Of a DNA stretch of 64,000 nucleotides, positions 30,448 through 41,861 are shown in pieces. How positions within the stretch are numbered: position 1 is the stretch's first letter; every line of letters starts with the position of its first letter. Below the pieces are notes generated by a model. That model ran no database searches. It was not told where the DNA came from and worked only from the letters and a program-made list of their open reading frames with translations. The translations under genes were made by a program, and so were the position numbers. This DNA comes from Stomorhina lunata (lineage: Eukaryota > Arthropoda > Insecta > Diptera > Rhiniidae), in the NCBI GenBank assembly GCA_933228675.1, contig OW121740.1, forward strand, positions 6,885,442-6,949,441. Direction: 5' to 3'.

Positions 30448-31752
30448 ATGGGTGTTTTTTTTAGAGGTATAGAACTTCGAATTGAAATAAAACACAAGAA
30501 AATCGTTTTAATGTCCATCAATTTGGCTTTATTGGAAGGATAATTTTATGCCATTAATGTTTAAATATGATTTCGGGCATGTGGCCGCCGCGGCTGGCTC
30601 GAATAAAGCCAATTCTACAGGTCCAATTTTCAACTACTTTTTCGAGCATATGGGGCCGTATGTTGGCAATTACGCCACGAATGTTGGTTTCCAAGTCCCC
30701 TAACGTTTCTGGTTTGTTGGCGTAGACGAGCGACTTCACATATCCCCAAAGAAAATAATCAAGTGGTGTCAAATCGCACGATCTTGGTGGCCAATTGACA
30801 GGTCCATTCCGCGAAATTATGCGCTTATCGAATGTTTCCTTCAATAAATCAATTGTGACGTGCGCTGTGTGGCATGTAGCGTCGTCTTGTTGGAACCACA
30901 ACTCATCCACATTCATGCCATCCAATTGGGGAACAAAATAGTCGGTTATCATGGCTCTATACCGGTCTCCATTTATGGTAACTGACTCTCCAGCATTATT
31001 TCGGAAGAAGTATGGCCCAATGACTCCACCAGCCCATAGAGCACACCAAACAGTCAGTTTTTGTGGATGTAATGGCGTCTCAAGGGTCTCATGTGGATTC
31101 TCTTCACTCCAAATGCGGCAATTTTGTTGGTTGACGTAGCCATTCAACCAAAAATAAGCCTCGTCACTGAACAAAATTTTGCGATGAAAATCAGCATCGA
31201 GATCAATCTCATTTTCGGCCCATACACCAAAATCACGACGCATTGCATGGTCTCGCGGCTTTAATTCTTGCACAAGCTGGATCTTGTAAGGTCGCAAGCC
31301 AAGATCTTTGCGCAAAATCTTCCATAAAGTTGATGGACAAAGCTCCAATTGCTGCGCACGGTGGCGAATCGATTCATTCGGGTCCTCTTCAACACTTTGC
31401 TCTACAGCGGCAATTGTTTCTTCGGTTCGCACTGTTCGACGTCGCTGCGGATGCGTATTATCACATAGAGTAAACGTAGTGCGAAAACGATCCATGGTTA
31501 ACCGAATTAATTGCTCTGATGGACGATTATGTCGACCATAAAATGGACGGAGCTTGCGGTAAGCATCGCGAACTGAACTATTATTTTCGAAATAAATTTG
31601 CACGATTTGCAAGCGTTGTTCTTTTGTCAACCTGTTCATGATGAAATGGCAAACCAAACTAAATATTAATCACTTGACAGCTGACAAAATGGCCGCCAGT
31701 TAAAAAAGTGATGCCAACTTAAAGTTCTATACCTCAATAAAAAAACACCCGA
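30448..31752 (-). mobile_element. DD41D mariner, copy C (intact reading frame)
   Basis: Inverted ends ATGGGTGTTTTTTTTAGAGG and TCGGGTGTTTTTTTATTGAG extend about 35 bp (both continue into GGTATAGAACTT). TA at 30446-30447 and 31753-31754. The 1,305-bp element has the typical size and structure of an autonomous mariner. Confidence 0.95.
30554..31657 (-). CDS. Mariner (DD41D, rosa-like) transposase, full length
   Basis: Transposase that would bind the element's inverted repeats and catalyse cut-and-paste movement in the nucleus. 367 residues from MVCHF; a start six codons later (MNRLTKEQ) is equally likely. The N-terminal helix-turn-helix region (about 8-65: NRLTKEQRLQIVQIYFEN, then RPSEQLIRL) and a second one (about 95-125) precede the catalytic domain: Asp165 in FSDEAYF, Asp258 in WFQQDD, Asp300 in LTPLDYF. 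The 41-residue spacing between the last two matches the DD41D elements first described as rosa in tephritid flies. Two oddities: Tyr instead of His in DEAHF, and Asp instead of the usual Gly right after Asp258, the latter shared with copy D. Whether it is active cannot be judged from sequence. Confidence 0.93.
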   Translation of the reverse strand: MVCHFIMNRLTKEQRLQIVQIYFENNSSVRDAYRKLRPFYGRHNRPSEQLIRLTMDRFRTTFTLCDNTHPQRRRTVRTEETIAAVEQSVEEDPNESIRHRAQQLELCPSTLWKILRKDLGLRPYKIQLVQELKPRDHAMRRDFGVWAENEIDLDADFHRKILFSDEAYFWLNGYVNQQNCRIWSEENPHETLETPLHPQKLTVWCALWAGGVIGPYFFRNNAGESVTINGDRYRAMITDYFVPQLDGMNVDELWFQQDDATCHTAHVTIDLLKETFDKRIISRNGPVNWPPRSCDLTPLDYFLWGYVKSLVYANKPETLGDLETNIRGVIANIRPHMLEKVVENWTCRIGFIRASRGGHMPEIIFKH

Positions 31753-31754
31753 TA

Positions 31755-32950
31755 TTTTGATAAAAAAAAAAAAATATTATTTGAGCATTTTGTTAAAAGC
31801 TATAACCGACAGATATTATCAACTTTCAAAGGACGGAAGTTTATAAAGGAAAACCCTTTACAATGCATCATAAACTGCATATATTCTTTTGTCTTTAAAG
31901 CAACTGGATGCATATGTTACATTCAAAGTTTTCGATCATTGACGGTACTATAGAGTATAAATATGGATGAAGATGAAAACGAAAAATGCATTACAAATTT
32001 TAAGGCACGCGAATATGTAGTTCATAAAATAATTGTTCAAAATACGAACATTATCAAAGCACATAATAAAAATTAACAAAAAAAAAAAGAAATCGCAATT
32101 ATGACAACGATGATCGGAAAACATGATCATGATGAAAATAGTAGCTGCTGAAAAAGAGCATGATAGTATGTATTATGTGTGCGATATTTATGGTAATGCC
32201 GGATGGAACTACATTAAAAAGAATTTCAAAATTATGGTGGCATCGGCGGCACCAAACAGCAACGGCAGCAGCAGCAGCAGCAACGACACAGCTCCTCGGA
32301 TCCTATTCTTTGTCACATACAGATACATTACACATGTATTGTTTGTTCATTTGCCTCAATGGACTCAATCTCTAACGAATGACTATATTTCGGATTTTTT
32401 CATGTTTTCGATATTTATTTCACATTTCATATAAATTTCTTCTTTTATATATGTATATACTTTTTTTTTTTTTTGTTTTCTTGTTAAACTAAAAATGTAA
32501 CGCAAACAGAGATAATCTTTTATGGTGATATTTTGCTCATAAATTGAGGAAGTCTCATTGGGGTGCGTTACAATAGGAGTTTTTATGAAAACAATTTTAA
32601 TTTAATTGAAAGAAATTGTGTTGTGACAATTTATAAATATGATTTCTTTTTTCGCATTCTTTCGTTTAGTTTTTTCGCAAGATTTGTCAAATTAGGAAAA
32701 GTGATTCATAAATGGAATTTAAAATTAATTACAGGTGCATTGTCGTATAATTTAAGACGTTTCCGTTTTTCGGTGAAAAAAAAAAAAACAAATAACTGTT
32801 AAAGATTTCTTAGTCAGGTCCAAATACAATTCTACAATTCTGTTTTCTCAATAAGCGTTCAATTATGAGACAATAAGAAAAAAATTGTTGGTCCTTTTTT
32901 TAGTTGAAGTCCAATTTAAGAATCATCTGACGATTTTAACGGTTACAATA
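31755..32950. other. Non-coding stretch
   Basis: No supported gene. A (CAG)n-type tract at about 32262-32286 gives a serine-rich shadow frame (32123-32434). T-rich runs are at 32461-32474. Confidence 0.5.
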
Positions 32951-33276
32951 CAGGGGCCAAATTATCGCATTCGATATCGATCGAAAACTCAGACTTTTAA
33001 GCAAATATTGTGAAGTATACTTTAGGGATGTTCAAAGTTACAAACTTCGATGCAAAAAATTTATTGAAATTTGGCATCTAGTTTGATTTGTTTTTAAAAA
33101 CAAATATTTCAATTAAAACGATTTCACAAGTGGTCATCTTTTGGCAAATAACTACAAAAAAAATAGAGAACTGTGCATCTTTTAAATAATTTTGATTATC
33201 CTTAAAGTATGCTATACAAATGTTTTGTAAATATCTAAGATTTCGATCGATATCGAATGCCGTAATTTGTCCCCAG
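32951..33276. mobile_element. MITE with CATTCGATATCGATCGAAA inverted ends
   Basis: Left end CAGGGGCCAAATTATCGCAT and inverted right end CTGGGGACAAATTACGGCAT continue into the shared TTCGATATCGATCGAAA, giving inverted repeats of about 38 bp. No reading frame. No convincing target duplication, so the superfamily is open. Confidence 0.75.
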
Positions 33277-33352
33277 TTTTCTTGCTAGTAGTTAGATTTA
33301 ACTAAACTAATAGGATTTTATGTCTAATTGGATGTCTATTTTACCTTCAGAC

Positions 33353-33475
33353 TAAAAGATGGCGCCATAGATTTTCCTGTATTAAAAGTCAATAAGAATT
33401 AATCACACTATCCGCTACAAGATGGCACTACTCTGGATTTTCTTATTGCAAAAATCTAATAAGAATTTAAATAAT
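33353..33475. repeat. Short diverged tandem duplication
   Basis: AAGATGGCGCCATAGATTTT..AATAAGAATT and AAGATGGCACTACTCTGGATTTT..AATAAGAATT are two ~60-bp related units. Confidence 0.5.
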
Positions 33476-33500
33476 ACAAGTTTAGATTAACCCTTTATAG

Positions 33501-34533
33501 TAGGGTTTGCAGTTCGGTTTTAACCGAAACCGAAACCTCGGTTTTTTATGCCTCAAAAGCGAAACCGATAACCGTAGAAAAAACCGAGGTTTTAGCTATT
33601 TATTTTTCATAATTTTTTGTTGGTATTATTCAGAAATAACAGTAGCTTATCATAAATTTGCACGTAATTTTTCTATTTAATGAAGCAGAAGAATGAAACA
33701 AGCAAAAGTTGTTTACAATGTACGAATGGAAAGGTGTAAGGGGAAGACGGTATATGAACGTAAATATTCACGATTCTCATGGTAAATTTGATAGCCTGGG
33801 CCGTATTTTAGGTACGTGTAATTCAAGCAAACGCAAGAAACCATTAGACAAAGGCTAATGGAGTTTAATATTTCACTTGACGCAAACATCTATAGATGGA
33901 GCAGCAGCCAATATCAAATTTGTATCTGAAAATTAATTTTGAAGACGGCGGCGATGAAACTTTGACTCATTTAAAACCGATTGCCCATATACATTTGAAC
34001 CTATTGGCTGTAAGAAAAACTGTTCTGTATTTCAAAAATTCGTCAGTTCGTAATAATATTTTACAAACAAGAGTTAAAAAGCATCATAATCGTGAACTAA
34101 ATTTACTCTTAGATTTTTGCTTCTAAACAAAGTATTCATGAGAGTTTAGAAATGCTGTCGACCTTAGATTGGCTTCATTCTATCGACTTTGAAATTGTAA
34201 ATTCTTTAAAATCGTTGCTATTTGTAAAAATTACTATTGAAGCAATTTGTCGCTCGGATGCAAATATTTTTCACGCTAAAGGGGCTCTGCAGTTTCTCCA
34301 AAAGAAACAAGACTTATTTAAAAAATCCCTCATATTTAAAAAACCTGAATTATTTACCTGAATTTTAGTATTAAATGATAACATGTTTTAATGAAGTTAT
34401 CTACATTTTCCTACAAATTTAAACTGAAATAGTTTTATTTAAAAAACCGAAAACCGAACCGAAACCGGCCGGTTTTGGGTGTTTTAAAACCGAAACCGCA
34501 GTTTCTCATTTTCACGGTTTTTTGCAAACCCTA
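33501..34533 (+). mobile_element. hAT element remnant (TAGGGTTTGCA termini)
   Basis: Termini TAGGGTTTGCA are perfect inverted repeats of 11 bp. The flanking octamers CTTTATAG (33493-33500) and CATTATAG (34534-34541) match at 7 of 8 positions, the expected hAT duplication length. Subterminal regions are rich in AACCGAAACCG motifs on both sides in inverted orientation, as expected for transposase-binding sites. The interior holds pieces of a hAT-like transposase. Confidence 0.85.
33896..34361 (+). pseudogene. hAT transposase remnant
   Basis: Two frames, 33896-34126 and 34152-34361, contain VKKHHNRELNLLLDF, then MLSTLDWLH, KSLLFVKITIEAICRSDAN and AKGALQFL. In hAT transposases a similar order (LLLD..TRW..ML, a helical stretch, then EALCxxDATLL..A..L) lies before the C-terminal dimerisation region. 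The conserved TRW segment is replaced by stops between the two frames. Assignment is supported by the element's hAT-type ends. Confidence 0.6.
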
Positions 34534-34541
34534 CATTATAG

Positions 34542-36861
34542 CCAAAAAGACGTCTTATCATTATATTATTGTAGTTAATTTTGTCTTAGCATAATTTGAG
34601 CTCATAGCTCATGCACCAAAATTTGGGAAATCGGGAAGGACAAGTTATATCCCTTTAACTTAAAAGTACCGTTGGGTCAATATTCATTACTCTTGATATA
34701 TTTTCAAACAAAACTAGCTTTTAATTACAAAAAAATATTAATTGTATTTCATGTTATAAGGAGTGTTCCCAATAAATTTTAGAGTTGTTTAAAGTTCACC
34801 GTGCAATATACATTTCAGGTGATGATATATTTATTTTAATAAAAAATTAACATTTTTTAATTTTTTAAAAATTCCCAAAATTTTGAATAATTTTGTTTAT
34901 GTTTAACGGGATTTGTCCTTGTAGCAAAAAAATATTTTATGCAAAATCTCATGAAAGTATCTTAAAAATTGTAGGTTTCTAGTATTTTAATTTTTATATC
35001 AATTATTTTTCATTCAATTTTGTTTCTTTAATTTTTTCATAAATTTTTTTTTTGAACTTTTTGGCATAAATTTTATTTTATAAATTTTTATCATACTCTT
35101 TTTGGTAAAAAAAATTTAATAAAAATTTTTTCATACAAAATTTTTTTTTTTAAATATTTAATAAAAATTTTTTCATACAAAATTTTTTTTTAATATTTTT
35201 TGCTATTTAATATTTCTAATAAAAAAATTTCATATAAAATATTTGCTATAAAAACTTTTTAAATAAAATTTTTTGCTATAATTTTTTTTTTCATAGAAAA
35301 AAAAATTATAACATGAAATTTTAAGTTAGCCCAACTCCGATTTTTATTATTTTTTTTTTCTATAAGGACATTTAAATAGCTTTTCTTTGAAAGCTCTTTT
35401 ATGGTCAAGAAACTTCTGGTTTGGAAGATATTGTGCTTTAATTCTCTAAAATCTAAATCGATATACATATTTTTCTTATTTAGGCACCGATTGTAAGAAA
35501 ACACGTCATGAGAGTCCATTAACCCATTAAGATTGTAAGAAAACATATGTCATGAGAGTCCATTAACCCATTAGGAACTATTTAGCAAAATGTTAAATTT
35601 TAAAATTGTTTTTTATACAAAAAAAGAACCCATCTTGAAAACTGATTGATTGATGACCAAAAATATATAGATTTAATTAATCAACCCTTTAATCTTTCAT
35701 TTGATATAAATAATCAGCAGGAGTAGGCAGTCCATACCATAAACCACAATTAGACTGAGGAAGAACTGTCAAAGTACATTTTAGAGACGTCAAGGGACAT
35801 TTAAGAGATGTCATCTACATATAAGAAATATCATTATACATGTTTTTGCTATTTTTTTTGGTAGTCCATGGCCCATACCACCAGCAGCCGATGAATTTTT
35901 TTAATATTCGTAAATACCACGATCGTTAATAAAACTCGTGAAAATGAGTATTGAAATCATTCAGTTGAAATTTGAATGTTGTTGGTTGGTGTCGCTTTGT
36001 TAAAGAAAAGACAAAAACAAAATAGGCAAGAAACAAATTTAAATCCAATTTATAGCAACAAATACATGGTTCGAGACATAGAATAAATAAATACCTAGAA
36101 AATCAACGAAACGTCAAAGTACACCTGGGACCTGTCAATAGTACGGATCAGTAATAGTGTATTGGTAAGCCTAAAAAGAGCTTTTACTTTTCTTAATGAA
36201 TACAAACAGTTGCACAAAAAAGTATGATATGATTGGACGAAAATTTTCTTCAAGATTTTCTCCGTAATTTTAAGAAATTTTCTTGAGAAATCCATATTTT
36301 AAGGCATAGAATGAGTTTTACTTGATTTTAGGATAATTAAAATCTATAAACAATTTTTTATTCTAAATTTCATTATGTTTTTTAATACCAAAAATTGCAG
36401 CCCTACTTGTTCAATACAAATTAAGCAAAAACAAAAAAAAGAATGTCGAAAGAAAACAAAATAAAAAATTTTCAGTTTGTAAAAAATAAAAAGTGTTTCG
36501 ACATCAAAATAATGTTAAAATATTTAAAAAAAAATAACATTTTATGTGTGCAATTTAGAACAGTGCGTTTCATTCAAAATAACGCGTAATTTTTCAAACA
36601 AAATTTTGAGTACAAAAAGCTTTTCTGTTTGTCAAAAAAGCTTTCATTTCGTGTACGTGTGATTTAGTAGAATACTAAATTTTAGTGGATCAGCTGACGA
36701 CCTTCTATATATTCTTCTATGGTTCGAGAGAACAAAGAAATATAATCTTGAACATTGTTGCCATTATTATTTTTGTACACATTGGGAATATTTTTGTAAA
36801 TTTTTCAAAACAGAAATAAATTGTAATATTAATCAATTTCAGATTTTTATTTTTAGATATT
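34542..36861. other. AT-rich non-coding stretch
   Basis: No gene supported. A 42-bp-scale tandem duplication of AAAATTTTTTCATACAAAATTT lies at about 35117-35200, and a clean duplication of a GTAAGAAAACAYRTCATGAG unit at about 35490-35572. Confidence 0.5.
35490..35572. repeat. Tandem duplication of a ~45-bp unit
   Basis: GATTGTAAGAAAACACGTCATGAGAGTCCATTAACCCATTA (described in parts: GATTGTAAGAAAACA, CATGAGAGTCCATTAACC) occurs twice in a row with three differences. Confidence 0.85.
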
Positions 36862-37770
36862 TTCGATCCAAAAAAATTTCTATATAAATTTTTGATAAAA
36901 AAATTTTCATAGAAAAATTTTTGATAAAAAAATTTTCATAGAAAAATTTTTGATAAAAAAATTTTCTATTGAAAAGTTTTTGACAAAAAAAAAAACTTCT
37001 ATAGAAAAATTTTTGATAAAAAAATTTTCTGAAGAAAAAATGTTGATAAGTAAATTTTCTGAAGAAAAAATGTTGATAAGTAAATTTTTTATAAAAACAT
37101 TTTTTAAAAAAACTTCTATAGAAAAATTTTTGATAAAAAAATTTTCTGAAGAAAAAATGTTGATAACTAAATTTTTTATAAAAACATTTTTGATAAAAAA
37201 ATTTTCTATAGAAAAATTTTTGAAAAAAAATTCTATAGAAAAATTTTTGAAAAAAAAATTCTATAGAAAAATTTTTGATAAATAAAATTTTATAGAAAAA
37301 TTTTAGATAAAAAAATTTTCTATAGAAAAATTTTTGATAACAAATTTTCCATAGAAAAATTTTTGATAAAAAAGTTTCCAGAAAAATTTTTGATAAAAAA
37401 ATTTTTGTAAAAAAATTTTTGTAAAAAAATTTTCTATAAAAAAAAAGTTTGATAACAAAAATTTCTTAAGAAAAAATTTTGATAAATAAATTTTTTATAG
37501 AAAAATTTTTGAAAAAATAAATTCTATAGAAAAATTTTTGATAACAAATTTTCCATAGAAAAATTTTTGATAAAAAATTGTCAATAGAAAAATTTTTGAT
37601 AAAAAAAATTTCTATAGAAAATTTTTTGATAAAAAAATTTTGATAAATAAATTTTTTATAGAAAAATTTTCCATAGAAAAATTTGTGAAAAAAAATTTCT
37701 ATAGAAAAATTTTTGGTTAAAAAAATTTTCCACAGAAAAATTTTTGATAAAAATTTTTCTATAGAAACAA
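36862..37770. repeat. AT-rich tandem array (TTTTCTATAGAAAA type), inverted to the 16.1-kb array
   Basis: About 30 degenerate copies of a ~30-bp unit: AAAAATTTTTGATAAAAAAA followed by TTTTCTATAG. It is the reverse complement of the units at 16109-16486. Variant blocks with CTGAAGAAAAAATGTTGATA repeat three times near 37025-37165, showing local amplification. The 111-aa frame across it is an artefact. Confidence 0.92.
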
Positions 37771-39514
37771 ATGTTGAAAAATGTAGAATGTAGAAAAATG
37801 TTGTAATGAAAAATTTTCTAAAGACAAATTTTTATAGTGAAATTTATTATACCTATAAACAAATTATTCTATCAAAATTATATATGAATAAAAGTTTTAT
37901 AGCAAAAAATTGTCAATACACTTTGAATATATTTTGTATATTTTTATAGTTGTAACTGTGATATTATTCTTAAAATCGCGGAAGTGGCAGTCCTTGGTCG
38001 AAATCCCAATACTTTCGAGTCGTTTCGGCACAAAAAACCGACAGCCGTGAGAATGTTATCTTTAAAGATATGACTGATTAATTTTTTTATCAAAAATTTT
38101 TCTACATCAAAAATTTTTTTGTTTTCACTATAAAAATTTGTCTTTAGAAAATTTTTCATTACAAAATTTTTTTATAGATTCAAAACTAAATACTGGTTCC
38201 ACTAAAATTAATTATGCACTTAAATTTTTTCCATTTTAAAAATGTTATATAAAATATTATCTTTAAACATATCATAACAAATTTTATTTTTTATAAAAGT
38301 ATTTGATAGAAAATTTTTCGAAATAAAAAATATTCTTATAGAAAAATTTTGTATTTAAAACTTATTCATCAAAAATTTTTCAATTTAATGGTTTTAGAAA
38401 ATTTTAAGCTAAATAAATTTTTTATATAATTTTTTAGTTTTAAAATTTTTCTAATCGTGTTTTTTTTTTCTAATAAAAATTTCATTAACAAAATTTTTTA
38501 GCGTTTATATTACAAGCGTGATGGCATTACTGATATTTAACATTACAGTTGGACAATAAACAAGAAACATATGTTCGACTAACCTGTTGTTGTCGTTTTT
38601 GTTGTTGTGTTTGTAACAAATAATTTTGTTTTTTTTTCAGATGTTGCTGATTTTGGAGATTGTTTATACTTTTTTACAAAAAAAAAAATTTGCCCCCAAA
38701 ACACGAGCACTGATAACATATACAATTTCTGCATTTACAAGCTTTGCATATAAATATATATAATTGGCGAAAATTTTGTAAAAGTGAAATTTTGAATTAA
38801 GTTTTTGTTTTTATATGATGCATTTAGTTTACTTTGGTTTTATTTAAATCGTTTTCTTTGTTTGATTACAATTTAACGTTTTTGTTTCAGAGAAATTGTT
38901 GCTAAAACACAAAACTTCTGGCAATTAAAATTTACAATCTGCTGATGAATTCAGAGATTTTTTATTTAATTATAACACAAACTTTGGAAATTTTGTTGCT
39001 AGATAGTTATTTACTATTAAAAGACTTGATAACTTGCAAAATATTTTGTATTTTATTTGTTATTTATTAATTAAAACACTTTTTAAATGCCTTTTGCTAA
39101 ATTTCACTCAACAGTTGGCTATTTTTCAAGAGGAATGTAAAATAAACGGTAGTTTTGTTTGACATTTCAATGTTAAGATGCAATAACAGTTTAAAGTAAA
39201 TAACATTTCACAGAGTTGTATTATTCATTATGACTAAACACTTACCAACACTGTTCAGTGTTTGATAGTTTCTTGATTGATGAAACACCAATTTCATGCA
39301 TCAAATTTGTATCTCCTCTTTTAAAATCACATGTTTGTGTGTATTCATCAACTTAATTTCAAACATCAACAAAAAACCATCAAATATTATAAATGAAAAC
39401 AGAAAAAGAAGCTGCATTTGACATTTCTCTATCTTCAATGCGTTTGTGTTTTTTTCCATAAAACAAACGTTTTTCTTAAGTATTATTTTAATTTTTATTT
39501 CTCTAATAAAAAAA
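37771..39514. other. AT-rich region upstream of Bud13
   Basis: Contains diffuse remnants of the CTATAG array (38080-38480) and, from about 39200, the presumed promoter and 5' UTR of Bud13. No TATA box, DRE or other core-promoter motif is clear enough to call. A short piece at about 37975-38050 (CGGAAGTGGCAGTCCTTGG) resembles 55200-55260. Confidence 0.4.
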
Positions 39515-41761
39515 ATGTCCGGCAAAACTCTGCCCAAAATAGATCAAAAGGAATATCTAAAAAAATACTTATCCGGCGACAAGGTAAAGAAAAAGAAGAA
39601 AGATAAGAAAAACAAAAAATCTTCATCGTCCTCGACCAAAGTAAGAATCATAGACGACGATATCAACCATTTGGATAATGGTCAGGAAATCGACGAGGAG
39701 TTGCTACTAACCGGTGAAGATGCCCCTCAAATAGTAGGTGAGTATATTGAGGAGAGGCCCAGTGATAGCAAAGTACCCAAATGGAAAAGTATTGTCATTA
39801 AGGATGAGCCGGAAGATGACAGATATAATGGCCAGCAAAGTGAATCTGAACTATGGGGACGCAAGGCGGGAGAGCTAAAAATCAAACAGGAATTTTCACA
39901 AGGAAACAAACGTTCAAATAAGTCACCAGATAACTCTCCGCCCCGAAGAAAAGAACGTAGGAGACGGTCATCTTCCCCAAGTACCAATAGAAGACGTCGT
40001 AATTCTCCATCACCTCCAAGGAAATCTAAAAAAGACAGATCTCCCTCTAGGAGAAATCAGGAGTCTCCAGAAGTTAGAACCAAAGTTAAAAAAGAGCCCC
40101 AATCACCACAAAATAGAAAAAGAGATTTATCTGATAGTTCGCCACCAAGACGTAGAAGAATTTCTGATGCATCCCCACCAAGAAGAGGTAAAAGTCCTGA
40201 CAGAAATTATTCACCAGATTGCCCGCCTCCAAGAAGACACAAAAGTCCTGTTAGAAATGAAAGAAAGCGTTCTCCCGATAATTCACCGCCTCGAAGGAGA
40301 AGAAACTCTGACCAATCTCCTTCCAGAAGAAACAAAAGTCCCGTCAGAAATAGACGAAATAAATCTCCTGACAATTCGCCACCACGACGAAAAAGAAATT
40401 CGGACCAATCACCTCCTAGAAAACACGAAAGCCCTGCTCGAAGAGACAGAAAAAGTTCTTCTGATAATTCACCACCACGACGAAGAAACAAGAGCCCAGA
40501 TTCATCACCACCTAGACGCCAGATGAGCCCTTCTTATAAAAATAGAAAACGTTCACCGGATCAATCACCTCCAAGACGTGGAAGAGATCTTAAACAATCG
40601 CCGCCCAGAAAAGAAAAAAGTTCTAATCAATCACCTACTAGACGGGGAAGAGACTCTGATCAATCTCCACCTAGAAAAGGTAGATCGCCACCAGCACGTA
40701 GGCGACAAAATTTAGATCAATCGCCACCAAGAAAACTTAAAAATTCACCTACACTAACTCCGCCACGCAGGAGACATTCGAGAGATCAATCACCACCTAG
40801 AAAAAATAGAAATTCACCTCAAAGAACAAAAAGACAGTCTCCCGATCAGTCCCCTCCTAGAAGAAAGCAAAAATCAAGCGATCAATCCCCGCCACGCAGA
40901 AGACGAAACTCTGATCAATCGCCTCCTAGGAGAGGTAGAAATTCTCCTTCAACTTCCAGAAAACGTTCACCTAATCAAACGCCTCCCAGACAAAGAAAAG
41001 ATTCACCGCCAGCTCGCATAAAACGTGAAAAGTTTTCTCCAGAAGCACCGCCACCTCAGCGACGCTCAAGGTGGGAGAGACAAGAAAAAGAAAAGAGTCT
41101 CTCACCACCACCTACACACAAACCTAAGCCCGGCAGGACCTTAGAAGGTAAAAAAGCCGGTCTACAAGATGCCCAATCCCTGCAAAAGGAAACTATGGAT
41201 AGAAGAAGGCAAGAAGATGTACTATTCGAGAAAATGTCTTCCGATGTTTCCGGACGCAATGCTGAAGTACAAGTGCGTTCCACAGGACGTAAAGGCAGAC
41301 GAGCACGCGAGGCAGCCGAAGAAGATCCTGTGGAAAGAAAACGCAAAGAAGAACATGAAGAAAAGAAAAAACTTCTTTACGAACGTTGGGGTAAAGGTCT
41401 TAAGCAAATCGAAGATCACAAAAATCGTATGCTAGAGCATGAGCACGAAAGCAGTAAACCTTTGGCTCGTTACTCTAACGATGAAGATCTCGAGCGGCAT
41501 TTAAAAGAACAAGAACGTCTAGAGGATCCCATGTTGGAGTATATGCGTCAAAAGCGTAAAGAAAAAGAAAAGGCTTCGGGTAAACCGCAAATTCCACGCT
41601 ATGAAGGATCATTTCCAGAAAATCGTTTTGGCATACGTCCCGGCTATAGATGGGATGGTGTTGATCGTTCGAATGGTTATGAAAAGAAATACTTTGATGT
41701 ACAGAATGAAAAACGAGCACGACAGGATGAAGCCTATAAATATAGTGTGGAGGATATGTAG
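39515..41761 (+). CDS. Bud13: Bud13 homolog, RES-complex pre-mRNA splicing factor
   Basis: Nuclear protein of the RES (retention and splicing) complex, with Snu17/RBMX2 and Pml1/SNIP1 as partners; it joins the activated spliceosome and helps splice weak introns and retain unspliced pre-mRNA. 748 residues. The start [10 protein letters not shown] at 39515 is preferred over an in-frame ATG at 39446, because [12 protein letters not shown] is the conserved N-terminus and AAAAAATG is a good fly start context. A lysine-rich and VRIIDDD segment comes first; residues about 135-520 are an RS-like region of many [14 protein letters not shown] repeats; from about 545 the Bud13 domain starts at [12 protein letters not shown] and ends with [20 protein letters not shown] and YKYSVEDM. 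Single exon here. The repeat region is long for the family and probably expanded by slippage. Confidence 0.96.
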   Translation: MSGKTLPKIDQKEYLKKYLSGDKVKKKKKDKKNKKSSSSSTKVRIIDDDINHLDNGQEIDEELLLTGEDAPQIVGEYIEERPSDSKVPKWKSIVIKDEPEDDRYNGQQSESELWGRKAGELKIKQEFSQGNKRSNKSPDNSPPRRKERRRRSSSPSTNRRRRNSPSPPRKSKKDRSPSRRNQESPEVRTKVKKEPQSPQNRKRDLSDSSPPRRRRISDASPPRRGKSPDRNYSPDCPPPRRHKSPVRNERKRSPDNSPPRRRRNSDQSPSRRNKSPVRNRRNKSPDNSPPRRKRNSDQSPPRKHESPARRDRKSSSDNSPPRRRNKSPDSSPPRRQMSPSYKNRKRSPDQSPPRRGRDLKQSPPRKEKSSNQSPTRRGRDSDQSPPRKGRSPPARRRQNLDQSPPRKLKNSPTLTPPRRRHSRDQSPPRKNRNSPQRTKRQSPDQSPPRRKQKSSDQSPPRRRRNSDQSPPRRGRNSPSTSRKRSPNQTPPRQRKDSPPARIKREKFSPEAPPPQRRSRWERQEKEKSLSPPPTHKPKPGRTLEGKKAGLQDAQSLQKETMDRRRQEDVLFEKMSSDVSGRNAEVQVRSTGRKGRRAREAAEEDPVERKRKEEHEEKKKLLYERWGKGLKQIEDHKNRMLEHEHESSKPLARYSNDEDLERHLKEQERLEDPMLEYMRQKRKEKEKASGKPQIPRYEGSFPENRFGIRPGYRWDGVDRSNGYEKKYFDVQNEKRARQDEAYKYSVEDM

Positions 41762-41844
41762 AAGATGTTTTGTCATGTTATGTATAAGTTTTTATTTTTT
41801 AAGTATCTTTAATTTTAATTTACAAAGCGTTAACAATTTGTAAG

Positions 41845-41850
41845 AATAAA
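41845..41850 (+). promoter_or_regulatory. Poly(A) signal AATAAA of Bud13
   Basis: Canonical hexamer 84 nt after the Bud13 stop, in an AT-rich 3' UTR with GT-rich sequence shortly after (CTGCTCGTTATC..GGTTTTTT). Likely the main cleavage signal. Confidence 0.7.
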
Positions 41851-41861
41851 ATATTAAAATA

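Noticed and set aside
32123..32434. 103-aa serine-rich protein
   Set aside because: Driven by a CAG simple repeat, overlapped by another frame of the same kind, no recognisable domain.
36950..37285. 111-aa lysine/phenylalanine-rich protein
   Set aside because: It is a frame through the AT-rich tandem array; the other frames and strand are similarly open in patches.
39727..39987. Antisense proteins within Bud13
   Set aside because: These and similar frames at 40207-40491 and 41056-41346 are shadows of the repetitive RS-coding sequence.
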